Shown piece by piece: positions 1-9,562 of a DNA stretch of 64,000 nucleotides. The notes under the pieces were generated by a model, which saw only the letters and a list, made by a program, of their open reading frames with translations, searched no databases and was not told the DNA's origin. Positions within the stretch are counted from its first letter, which is position 1. Every line of letters starts with the position of its first letter. The DNA comes from Atherix ibis (Eukaryota; Arthropoda; Insecta; Diptera; Athericidae), in the NCBI GenBank assembly GCA_958298945.1, contig OY282605.1, positions 9,633,811 through 9,697,810 of the forward strand. The letters run 5' to 3'. Both the position numbers and the translations under genes were made by a program.

Positions 1-88
1 AAAAAATAAAAACAATTATTCATTTTGTGTTAATTAAATTTTTTTTCAACAGAAAACCATATAAAATATGAATTTAGTTTAATTTAAT

Positions 89-904
89 TTAATAGGAGTC
101 AAATTTGTCATCGTAGTCAAACAACTCATCATTATAGCCGTCGTTCATATTCTCTACGGACAAAAACTCATCAATCCATGGTTTTAAGACAGCGACATTA
201 GCATAAACTCCTGGCAATAGAGGTCGGGCACAGCCTAAGCCCCAAGATACGACACCATATTGAACACCATTCACAGTTAGAGGACCACCGGAGTCCTGAA
301 CGCAAGCGTCCCGGCTGCCATCTAGTAGACCAGCGCATAACATTGTTTTTTTGAATTTTTCATGATACAAAGTCGTGCATGTGTTTTGGCTAAAAATTGT
401 TATCACAGTCGATTGTAACGTTTTTGGGTAAGTATCCTTGTCGTCCATCAAACCCCAACCACTGACAACAGCTGGTTCATCAACTGGAATTTTTGCAAAG
501 GCTTGAGGCAGCGCAACAGGTCGGATTTTGTCGCTAAATTTGAATTTTCTTTCTGTCTTGATTATTCCAACATCATTTATAAAACCTTGCGCCCGATAGC
601 TTGGATGCATCATGCAGTTTTTGATTAGTATTATAGATCCGCCCTTCGAATTAAGCGTTGACCCAGCACGTACCAGCATATCTTTGCAGTCGAAATCTTC
701 CAAGCAGTGAGCTGCTGTTAGAACGGTATCCTCATTAAGGATGCTACCACCACAAAAATGTGATCCAAAGTACATTATGGAGACTTGCCATGGCACCTGT
801 TCGATTTGAGTATCACTTCCACCAACAATTCTCGGCGTAGGAGTACGATCTGTAGCTGCTGCCACGTACACCAAAATTAAACCACACAAAATTACTCGCA
901 ACAT
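89..904 (-). CDS. trypsin-like serine protease (S1 family), secreted, with acidic C-terminal tail
   Basis: A 271-residue intronless reading frame. Residues 1-17 form a hydrophobic signal peptide, followed by a short propeptide ending at R25 and the activation site RIVGG (25-29). The catalytic triad is visible as H66 (TAAHC), D111 (IND) and S205 (DSGGP). D199 sits at the base of the S1 pocket (chymotrypsin position 189), and WG at 221-222 also fits trypsin-type cleavage after Lys/Arg. The three usual disulfide pairs are present (51-67, 176-190, 201-225), plus an extra pair C73/C97. Two oddities: the residue at chymotrypsin position 193, normally the oxyanion-hole Gly, is Gln203; and after the usual end near I244 there is a tail of about 25 residues rich in Asp and Tyr. 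Such enzymes act outside cells, often in gut or haemolymph. Whether this one is a full-strength protease is open because of Q203. The start is the only Met ahead of the signal peptide. Confidence 0.93.
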   Translation of the reverse strand: MLRVILCGLILVYVAAATDRTPTPRIVGGSDTQIEQVPWQVSIMYFGSHFCGGSILNEDTVLTAAHCLEDFDCKDMLVRAGSTLNSKGGSIILIKNCMMHPSYRAQGFINDVGIIKTERKFKFSDKIRPVALPQAFAKIPVDEPAVVSGWGLMDDKDTYPKTLQSTVITIFSQNTCTTLYHEKFKKTMLCAGLLDGSRDACVQDSGGPLTVNGVQYGVVSWGLGCARPLLPGVYANVAVLKPWIDEFLSVENMNDGYNDELFDYDDKFDSY

Positions 905-1989
905 TTTAAGTCACTTTGAACAATATTATTTAATTAAAATTTCCACAAATCACTATTTTATTAAAGTGTTTACTTTTAAAGATTTGATTGAATTAAAGTG
1001 AAAATTATAGAAATATCTATTCTTATAGGCCAATTTTCTATAAGTTTTAAGTTATCTTTTTTTTTTTTAAATCTAATCAGTTTTGACACAAGACACTTCA
1101 TCTAACAATTGTATCGGGTTTAATCAAAAACATGTATTTTTAATTAGCGATATTTTGGTGATTATTGATTATAAGACTGTCATTATTTAAACAATGGCAG
1201 TTCGTGAGTTATCATTCCTATTTTCTGAATAGAGTCTGATAATAGGCAAATTCTAATTAACGCTATCTTTTTATAATTTTAGATAAGTGCAGAAAATTCT
1301 TCGAATTTAAATAGCAAAAAATATAGACAAAATTTGTTATTTTTTTCAACTTCTGAGTCCGTTGTTATTAAATAATACGCAATTTTACTGCCACCACTTA
1401 AAACTAATCAGAATAAATCAAACTCGTGGTAAGATCAGAGATAATTTTCTTATTATTTTTATATAATCTTAAGAAAATTAATTATATTTGAATAGCCAAT
1501 TTTTAGTGTTTATAAGCTATGAAAATTTTGGAAAATTATTTATAATGAAATAAATTGTAATTGTTTTATTAAAGAGTGTAGATTTCTATCAACTCTTTAC
1601 TTAAAACACTTGATTTGAATATTTTCAATTTAAAGGATGAATCAGAATAATTTTTTAAGAAGGAAATTCAAATATTTTCCAGATACAATACATGTTTACG
1701 CTACTCACTAATAGATGGCGCTATAAAACTACAATAATTTAATCCCTTCTCTTTAAGAGCAGAACCGTTAAAAGATTATTTTTATTCTTCATTCACGTAA
1801 TTAATTATTATTAATAAAATGTTTAATTCTTAGCGCCAAGACCTTAAAGCCATTTAGTTGCCCTTTCAGCGACAGGACACCAAATGACTATTGAACGGAT
1901 TTTTCTTTCCTTTTAACTGATTAAGACTATTCTTAATTAAATACTCTTAATAATTATAAAAACTATGACAAAAGAATGCAATTTTTTTT
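905..1989. other. upstream flank of the protease gene, no further feature seen
   Basis: AT-rich DNA upstream of the protease start. It presumably contains the promoter, but I cannot pick a convincing TATA box or initiator from the many AT-rich stretches. No coding similarity was recognised on either strand. Confidence 0.5.
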
Positions 1990-2860
1990 AAATACAACTT
2001 CAAATATATTATAACAAGCAGGTTTATTACAACAAATCTCGGGGTAACATTCGCTTAAGTCTCCGATGAGCATATTTTGGGGAGATTAATAGAAGACAGA
2101 TTGATTATGATGATGGGATAAACGGGAATGAAATTTGTGATAACGGGGAATACGTAGGTCCTGAAATAGGAAAACAGTAGAATCACGATATTATTACGAA
2201 CAACAAAGGGCGTATCTACGATTTCGCGTAGAATCTTAGATTATAAGGACTCGATGCGATAGGAATTTGCAAAATTTATGTAGAATCCCAAGGTTCAATT
2301 CCATAAGTCCAAATTGACTTTGCAGTTAGTTTCTTTGTATATTAAAAGTTTATTATTTATTGTTACCATAGTTTTCTGAACGGTTGTCGAGTAGTCTTAA
2401 TAGTTGTCGTTAACGACTGTTGGATTCAAGTCTTCTTAGTCTAGTTTGTGAGTCCTATTAAGAAATGATGTTGCCATTTAGGTATACGGCAAAGAGTGAA
2501 AGTAATATGAACACTTTTCTGCTCATTTACCGTAACTCACCATCTAGTAAGCCTAGATTGTAGATTTTGAATAAGAAATTGTAAATTGTTGGAAGCAATA
2601 TCAGGATTTCTATGAGTAGTTAGTGTGGCTGTACCATCTGCATGCAATTCGATGGGATGTTATGGGTATGAAGTATTATATAAAATGGGACCAAAGATCC
2701 TCCCTTGTGTCACGTCATCTGAAATTGGCTATTTTTCTCTATTATGGTATGTGCTACTTAGAAATGACGTTAGAAGAGATACCGGATTATCCATTCAGTG
2801 GTTCGGAAAGTACACCACTCTCATTTGTATACAGCTGCTAAGCATATACCTCATAGTTTT
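1990..2860 (-). pseudogene. jockey-like non-LTR retrotransposon reverse transcriptase remnant
   Basis: Read on the minus strand in shifting frames, the segment shows blocks of a jockey-clade reverse transcriptase in the correct order. These are a VTQGRIFGPILY block near 2715-2680 (VPQGSVLGPLLY in intact relatives), ADGTATLTTHRNPDIASNN near 2640-2585 (the ADD catalytic block, with the second Asp replaced by Gly), VNEQKSVHITFTLCR near 2530, and KSIWTYGIEPW near 2320, the typical post-RT block. Several stops and frameshifts separate the blocks, so it is dead. The 5' part with the endonuclease is missing, as expected of 5'-truncated LINE copies. Identification rests on remembered family motifs rather than a search. 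Confidence 0.62.
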
Positions 2861-3039
2861 GAGATTTGGTGATGTCAATTGGCCTTAAAGATTTTTCGAT
2901 TTAAGATTGTTGAATTTTTTATGCTGGGGCTACACCAAAAAGAGTGTTTACTCAGACAATCCTTAAACTTTAGACCATTTAAAAACCAAGCTCCTACAAG
3001 AAATGGCCGAACTCCACTCCCAATTGTCATCACAAATTA

Positions 3040-4208
3040 CAAGGTGTATAAGCTTAAATCCGATGTTTGATCATAGATGGCGTGAGTGAGCGCATTAAGC
3101 TACCATGGGCACGCCATACTTTTTTTTATGAGTTTGACATCTGTCAACATTAATCACTGCACATTGTCAGCAATTTCGTACAACATACATATTTCCTTTG
3201 GTAATCATGTCTAGTTTTGTGCCAGAAAAAGAGCATATGCGGGAAAAAAAACATACCATTTTTCCTTTGGTAATCATGTGTGCTTTTTTGCTTAAATTTG
3301 AAGAAATCGGCTGCCGAATCGCATTGAACGCTTATGGAGGCCTATGGTGACAGTGGTTTATCAGAAACAACGTGCCGAGATTGGTTTCGTCGGTTCAAAG
3401 ACGGCAACTTTGACCTGTGGGACAAGACCCATGAAAATCGGCCTAGGTAGGTTGAAGTTCATCAATTGCAGGCTCGTTTGGACGAAGACGATACCCAATA
3501 GCAAACAATGCTCGCGGAGCAATTAGGTGTTACTCAACTAGCCATTTCTAAACGTCTGCGTGCCATGAAGAAGATTGAAAAGATCGGAAAATGGGTGCCG
3601 GATGAATTGAACGATAGGCAGATAAAGCGACCCCAAAACACATGCGAAATCTTGCTCGCCAGACAAAAAAGAAAATCGTTCCTGCATCGAATTGTGACAG
3701 ATGGAAAACGATGCTGGGCGTTTGGTGGGATCAGCAGGGTATCGTCTATTATGAGATGTTGAAACCTGGTGAAACTATCAATGCCCACCGCTAGCACCAA
3801 CAACTGATCAAATTGCACCGTGCTCTGCGTGAAAAAAGGACGAATTATCAACAAAGACATGACAAGCTGATTTTCCTCAACGATAGCGCATCATCGTACA
3901 CGTCAAAAATGATCCGAAACTACTTAGAGACACTCAACTGGGAGGTGCTACCCCACCCCGCTTATTCACCAGACCTGGCCCCTTCCGACTACTACCTGTT
4001 TTCGTCGATGGACCACGCGCTCGCTGAGCAGCACTTCGATTCTTACGAAGACGTCCGAAAATGTCTTGATGAGTGGTTTGCCTCGAAAGAGAAGGAATTT
4101 TTTTGGCGTGGTATCCACAAATTGCCCGTGAGATGGAAAAAAATTTTGACCAAAAAATTCTTAAGAAATATACCAGGTGTATACGCGGATTTAAGCGTAT
4201 ACACCTGG
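3040..4208 (+). mobile_element. defective mariner-like element (cecropia-like transposase)
   Basis: Terminal inverted repeats of about 23 bp match at 21 positions (3040-3062, starting CAAGGTGTATAAGCTTAAAT, and 4186-4208), each flanked outward by TA (3038-3039 and 4209-4210), the normal mariner target duplication. The plus-strand transposase starts near 3207 (MSSFVPEKEH) and is broken by stops and frameshifts. The recognisable blocks are CRDWFRRFKDGNFDLWDKTHE, MLAEQLGVTQLAISKRL, NTCEILLARQKRKSFLHRIVT, YYEMLKPGETINAHR, and HPAYSPDLAPSDYYLF (3951-3998). The stretch that should carry the first catalytic Asp (TGDE block) is missing: LHRIVT (around 3690) runs straight into the KTMLGVWW-type block. 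The second Asp survives in LNDSAS and the third in APSD. The last codons are replaced by the palindrome at 4156-4225. The block style resembles the Hsmar1/cecropia group; subfamily unverified. Confidence 0.8.
3213..3285 (+). repeat. short tandem duplication inside the 3.0-kb mariner 5' coding end
   Basis: The string TTTCCTTTGGTAATCATGT occurs just before the presumed start codon and again about 65 bp downstream (near 3260-3280). The duplicated stretch replaces part of the N-terminal transposase codons, so this copy lost its start region as well as its catalytic block. Confidence 0.6.
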
Positions 4209-4225
4209 TATATTTCTTAAGAATT
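4156..4225. repeat. perfect 31-bp inverted repeat with 8-bp loop at the right end of a mariner
   Basis: Arms 4156-4186 and 4195-4225 are exact reverse complements; the loop is 4187-4194 (GGATTTAA). The right arm consists of the outer 14 bp of the mariner terminal repeat, the TA, and about 15 bp of host flank. The left arm is therefore an inverted copy that includes host DNA beyond the element. Confidence 0.95.
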
Positions 4226-7200
4226 CATAATAAGATATTATGTAGAAGGAAGGAATCTCTTGAGTTTTCAGATTAGTCCAGAATGCCACAAACGATAAAA
4301 AGCATGTACAATATCTAAAAAAAATTCTCCTGGGCAATACTCTTTCCCCCCAAGAAAGGATGTAATAATGTGGAGTGTTCAGATCAGAAGCTAAATTGGA
4401 CATCAGGAATAACATATTTTTCATTATCTGAGAATGGATACAATCGATTTAATAGAAGTTTTTCAAAAAATTTATCAAGAATTGTCAGGGGGGTATTTGG
4501 TGTTTAGGAAGATGAAGAATTCACGGGTTTATTTGGTTTGGTCCACAGTACCATTGAAAATATGTGTAAATATCATGAAAACTAAAGTTTTTTTTTGTTT
4601 GAAAATTGCCTTAAAATAGAAACTGTTATTAGATCGTGGCCAAAATATTTTTTATTGAAAAGACGCAGAAAAGCTGATTTAATTTTGGAGAGTTTAAAAT
4701 TTTTGAGACTTCATAGTTTTTTTTTGTCTATTTTTGCCCAGTTAATGTATTTATGATTATTGTTTTTACATTTTTGATTAATATTTTAATAGGATTTATA
4801 GAAAATAAAATTAAGAGAAAAAAATTTTGTGCAAAAACTTACATAATTTTCCGACTGGAATACCTTCTGTTCAATCGGAACCAGAATGCCAACTTAACTT
4901 AGGAGAAAACTTTCAGTTACTTTAAAAGTTTTTCAAAAGATTTTGTTGTTGCTTTTTTCCTTCTTTTTGTTGTTTTTTCTTCTCCACCGAGTATGCTCTT
5001 GTTTCCAAATTTGGCACGACCCAATTGAAGAGATTATACTTTTTATATATGGAAGAATCGTATTTGGTCTTTACTGTAGGTAACTTGAGAAGAAAAAAAA
5101 CCAAATATGAGAAATGTTATCGCATCGGATGCGCATGAATGCATGAACATGAAAAATTGCAATTGCAACACTGGTTTTTTACCATTTTCGGTAAAAAAAA
5201 GAAAGCTGTCCACACCGTAGCATAGTATTTTGATGAACTTTTCCGAATCGAAATGATGAAATAAAACTGTTTTCGGTATTTGTCATTTGGTTTTGTTTAA
5301 AATCAATTCTAAAAAAATTCAAATTTTCTACTCAAAAAGGTTAAGAGTGAAAAGGAGAATGAATTGGGGGTTCAGTGTGCACACCTACCTACCTTCAGAA
5401 TAAACTATAATATTTACGATTATTCATTTGTTTTTATAATGAAGGAGGCTACCGACTCTATTTGGAATATGAAAATTGAAAATAATCAGGGTTCACTGTG
5501 CTTTGCTTTTGTGCAATTCGGATCCTGGACATAGTCAGAGTTGTGCATGTGATTTCGTATGGAAAAGTTGATGCTATAAAGCCAATATTCTTCCTGGATA
5601 GCGTGACGAGTATGAAAACTCATAAACTTTTGTAATTTTAAGGCCATGCAATAGCAGTTTGTGCACGCTTCGGTAAATTTCATGTTCGAAATAAAACAAA
5701 CAGAAAGCTTTTATTACCAAACAAGCACATAAACCATCTACTATCCCAGCCAAGTGGGTGGTGTCACAGGACAAATGCATCGCATAGACTCATAACACCT
5801 AAACGCTATTTAAGTGGGTTCCAAACTTTCTCGGTGCATTCTGGCGATTAATCGAAATAATACCACACGTCTACCTGGCTTACCTTACCTTACCGTGCTA
5901 CCTACAATTCATCCAAATGAAAGGATATCAAAACCAACTTGTATAACTCGTCTGCCAGTGCACGTTCGAGTATTTCCTAACTGCACCTGGCATATGTGCT
6001 TCTGTTTTTGATCCTTTTCCATACCGAAAATTCTGTTCACGTTTAAATCGACCCCCCAACTAAGGATTCACCGATATAAAACGGAAAAGTTTCCGTTCAT
6101 AGCCAAGAAAAACTTTAATTCATTCTTCTAAGTGACATAATTTGTGAAATATTCCAGCTATTATTATCGTTCTTGTTTATAATAAGTGTTATTAGCCGGC
6201 TTTAGAGCCAACTAAGTACATCGTCTTTTAGAAGTTTACTTTTAATCTTTTTGCAATTATTTTTAATTTTTTTTTTTAATTTAATTAAATTAGAATGCAA
6301 GAAAGTCTGAAATTTTCCATAAGTAAGTTTGTTAGTAAATGTAACAATTTGAAAAATTCAGCAATTTTTGTTTTTAGGTTTCTTATGATTTTTTCAAAAT
6401 AATTTTAACATTTTTATTTGGGTTTCTCAAAATTTATTTAAAAAAAAAATTTACTGCACTTTTCAAAGTACTTTAAGAACAGATGTCAGAATGCCTGATA
6501 GCAGGGATAGGGCGAGTCGTTACAATGGTACACAAGGGATGCCAAGGGACACTGCATACAGAAGTTGGGCCAACGAAGGTGCCCTAAAAGGGAAGTTTAG
6601 GATATGACTGGGGCGTCATGAAGACTCCTCGGTCTGAACCTCTCTCCTCACGATCCCAGTCATCTAACTAACTGATGGCTTTCTTTTTTGCATTCTTTTT
6701 TTTGCTAAAACTTTTTTTTTTCTATTTTTCCAATTTTTTCCCTTATTTCTTCTTTCTTCCTGGAGAGATTGACAGCTTCAGTATGTCCAGTTTAAATAAA
6801 ATATGACATGAATTTTTGTTTGTTAGGAAGGTGATAGTGGCAAATCAAAGAAACCACCGCATTGTAAGCCTACAAGCATGCTCTGCAACTCCCTCGTCTT
6901 CTCGGTTATCTGATTTTAATACCAGACTCATCGCTCTAGTACTTTGCGTACAGAAAACAAGTTTTTTTTCCATCACCCAGCCATAAAAATTTTTTAAAAA
7001 AAAAACCATAAAAGCGAGTGGAGCTGGTGGAAATTCATATTTTTTTTTACTTTCCTAAAGCCCGAGTCCTTTTTTTTATTACCTTCATAAAGACCTGTGA
7101 TTTATTCATTATTCACTCCATAAAGGAGGTATCTATCATTACAACTCCGAACTTGAAAAGATTTTCATCCTTTTCATCTTTATTTAATCTCAATATTAGG

Positions 7201-7332
7201 AAAAGCTCCGTTCACTTTTTCTCTTCTACTTCTAAACTAAAAAGCCTTGGTTGGGGTAGGTTTTGAGATTATCTACGTCTCTAGGTAGGTTTAAGAAGAC
7301 AGGTACTAATCCGTCTATTTACAGGAAACTTT
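4226..7332. other. intergenic, no gene recognised
   Basis: Mostly AT-rich. A TATAAAA-like box at 6075-6081 is followed by an 18-bp hairpin (AACGGAAA-AG-TTTCCGTT, 6080-6097), which may be chance. The stretch 6480-6670 is clearly richer in GC than its surroundings and ends near short TAAC repeats, a style seen at 3' ends of some non-LTR elements, but no protein similarity was found. Nothing else could be supported. Confidence 0.4.
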
Positions 7333-7379
7333 TTGTCGAACAAATGGACATGCTCAAATAATATTAATTCCTGTGGAAC

Positions 7380-7638
7380 TTCATTTGCAGTTATCCAAAT
7401 TCGTGATCTTTATTGTGGTGTCATTCCATACATGGCCAAAGCTGTCCTCGATCCATTAAATAATCTTGTACTTAACGACTTTGCACAAAACCTACTCAAC
7501 AATAGGAGTGTCGAGTTGCATTGGATTTCAGGTCAAGTGGGAATTTTGAGAACCGAGCGAACACAAACAACATACTCAGCTGGACCAACTCGGAGACCTC
7601 TTTAGCGTCTTCCTAGCCAACCTCAAAACAACCCAGTC
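7380..7638 (+). pseudogene. non-LTR retrotransposon RNase H remnant (5' part, interrupted by a mariner)
   Basis: The translation contains KAVLDPLNNLVLNDFAQNLL and then NRSVELHWISGQVGILRTER. This matches the RNase H domain of I/jockey-type retrotransposons, where the core reads VxLxWVPGHVGIxGNExAD; here H and G of the core are altered and a stop follows. The mariner at 7641-8925 is inserted a few codons downstream. Just past its far end the same strand reads LLKARIGHTAFIR (8944-8985 region), the conserved block that follows RNase H in these elements. The two pieces are thus parts of one older retroelement. Confidence 0.6.
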
Positions 7639-7640
7639 TA

Positions 7641-8925
7641 CGAGGTCAAAAAGTATCGCGAATTTTGTGTTTTTTCAAAAATTATTTATTTATTCATGAA
7701 TATCTATTTTGTCCCCTTCAAAGTAATCCCCACCAGATATTATACACTTGTGCCAACGTTTTTTCCAATGCTCGAAGCACTTCAAAAAAACATTTTTTTT
7801 TATCTTGTTCAGCTCCTTCTTCGATGCCGTCTTTATCTCCTCAATCGTAGCGTAGCGTGGTCCTTTCATGGGGCTCTTCAGTTTCGGGAACAAGAAAAAA
7901 AGTCACATGGGGCCAGATCTGGGGAATACGGTGCCTAGGGCATTTTTAGTGTGTTGTTTTTGGCTAAAAATTCGCACACAAGCAATGATGCGTGAGCAGG
8001 GGCGTTATCATGGTGCAAAAGCCAGTTCCTCCACAAATCCGGGTGTTTCTGGCGGATTGCTTCGCCCAACTTACGCATAAGTTACAGGTAATATTCCTTA
8101 TTGACCGTTCTACCCTGTGGCAAGAACTCATGATGCACCACGCCCTGCAATCGAAGAAAACTGTAAGCAAAATTTTCACATTCGACCGAACTTGGCGCGC
8201 TTTTTTCGGTCTTGACTCGTTCCATTGGGATGATTGAGCTTTGGTTGCCACGTCATAACCATAAACCCATGATTCGTCAACATTTATGACCCTTTGGAGC
8301 AAATTTGGGTTGTAGCGGACATAGTCGAACAGCTCCTTAGCAATGTTAATGCGATGCTGTTTTGGTTGAAATTGAGCAATTTTGGTACGAATTTCGAGGC
8401 GACCCGTCTCACGCCAAATCATTGAGCCAATCGATATGTTTAAGTCCTCAGCAACTTCTCTAACGGTGATTTGACGATTGGCCAATACTATTTTCTTCAC
8501 TTCATAAATGTTTTCGTCTGTTGTTGACATGCTCGGACGTCCGGCACGCTTTTCGTCATTCACATCTTCTCGGCCCTCTGAGAACATTTTGTACCCACCG
8601 ATAAAAGTTACTTCGGTCTAAGGTAGCTTCACCATATGCCACAGTCAACATTATGAATGCGTCCGCGCAATTAATTTTGTTCCTCACACAAAATTTGATT
8701 CAGATTCTTTGATCAATTTTTTGGAATGGGCAAAAATCGAAGACGAGCCCAAAACTCGTGCAAGCAAAGCAGCTGTCAAAAATTAACTGAACATTCAAAA
8801 TGGCCGAACTTGTCGGCATAAGTGACAGACATGAGTACCAATATAACGCTACAAAAAAAATCGAAAATCGAATATACGTAACCCGCGGAAATTCAAAATT
8901 CGCGATACTTTTAGAACAGACCTCG
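7641..8925 (-). mobile_element. defective mariner-like element with broken transposase
   Basis: Ends are CGAGGTC...AAAAGTATCGCGAATTTTG on both sides in inverted orientation, flanked by TA (7639-7640 and 8926-8927); the left end has lost 6 bp relative to the right end. The minus-strand transposase reads from about 8640 to 7690 in several frames. Blocks are FSEGREDVNDEKRAGRPSMS with a helix-turn-helix (NRQITVREVAEDLNISIGS), VINVDESWVYGYD with the first catalytic Asp near 8264, WLLHHDNAPAHASLL with the second near 8010, APYSPDLAPCDFF with the third, and a C-terminal 67-residue piece ending GDYFEGDKIDIHE at 7690. A stop codon precedes APYSPD and a frameshift follows it; the N-terminus is decayed and an internal stretch after the helix-turn-helix is missing. 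It cannot make a transposase. Confidence 0.88.
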
Positions 8926-9010
8926 TACTTAACATTCTTACCAAAATTCTGGTCACGCTAAATTTGCTCAAAGCCCGGATAGGGCATACTGCTTTTATTC
9001 GGAAAGCATT
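8926..9010 (+). pseudogene. continuation of the non-LTR remnant beyond the mariner
   Basis: LLKARIGHTAFIRKALQC is readable immediately after the mariner target duplication. The RIGHT block is characteristic of the region after RNase H in I- and jockey-like elements. Past about 9010 the similarity fades. Confidence 0.5.
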
Positions 9011-9560
9011 GCAGTGCTAGGCAAGCTTCAACTGGAATGTCATTAAAATATTTCAATTTTGGGGACACAAAAAGTCACATAGGCTAGGCGAACTGGAACT
9101 GGGTAACGACGGGAGTCTCTATTCCAAAAAAAAAATTATCAATGGCCGCTTTAATTGGTGAAACTTTTTTTCTGATGGTCTGACCTTACAAGAGCCGTCA
9201 ACCATCTCACAAATTTTTCAGTTTTCGATCCCTGACCGAGGTTTGCCTTCAATTTCTTCTCAGACGCTAAATAATTCCTTGTGTCATCTAAAAATTTGTG
9301 ATATTAATAAGGAATATTCCCAAAGTTACCACAAAAATTTGATAGCACATGCTTGCTCCAAACTTCGGTGTTTTATTTTCCGTAATGCACTACAAAAACA
9401 CAACCTCACTTATCAAGCTATATAGGGTCGCATAGTTATCGGACGAGGTGGAAACTTGTACAAAACATCTAGGAAGGACTAACATGCACTCTATCCACAG
9501 TGTTGCCATATCGCTCCTATGTTAGATATACCAGTCACATTATTTTTATGCCAGTCATCG
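9011..9560. other. intergenic, no gene recognised
   Basis: Unremarkable sequence between the nested mariner and the intact mariner. No protein blocks were recognised on either strand. Confidence 0.4.
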
Positions 9561-9562
9561 TA

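Noticed and set aside
2281..2320. B-box-like GGTTCAATTCC that could mark a tRNA
   Set aside because: It falls inside the reverse transcriptase remnant, has no A box upstream and no acceptor stem.
2625..2888. An 87-codon plus-strand frame ending in LRFGDVNWP, which resembles the GDVNWPP block of DD41D transposases
   Set aside because: Only nine residues match, and the same DNA read on the minus strand shows ordered blocks of a jockey-like reverse transcriptase, which explains far more of the segment.
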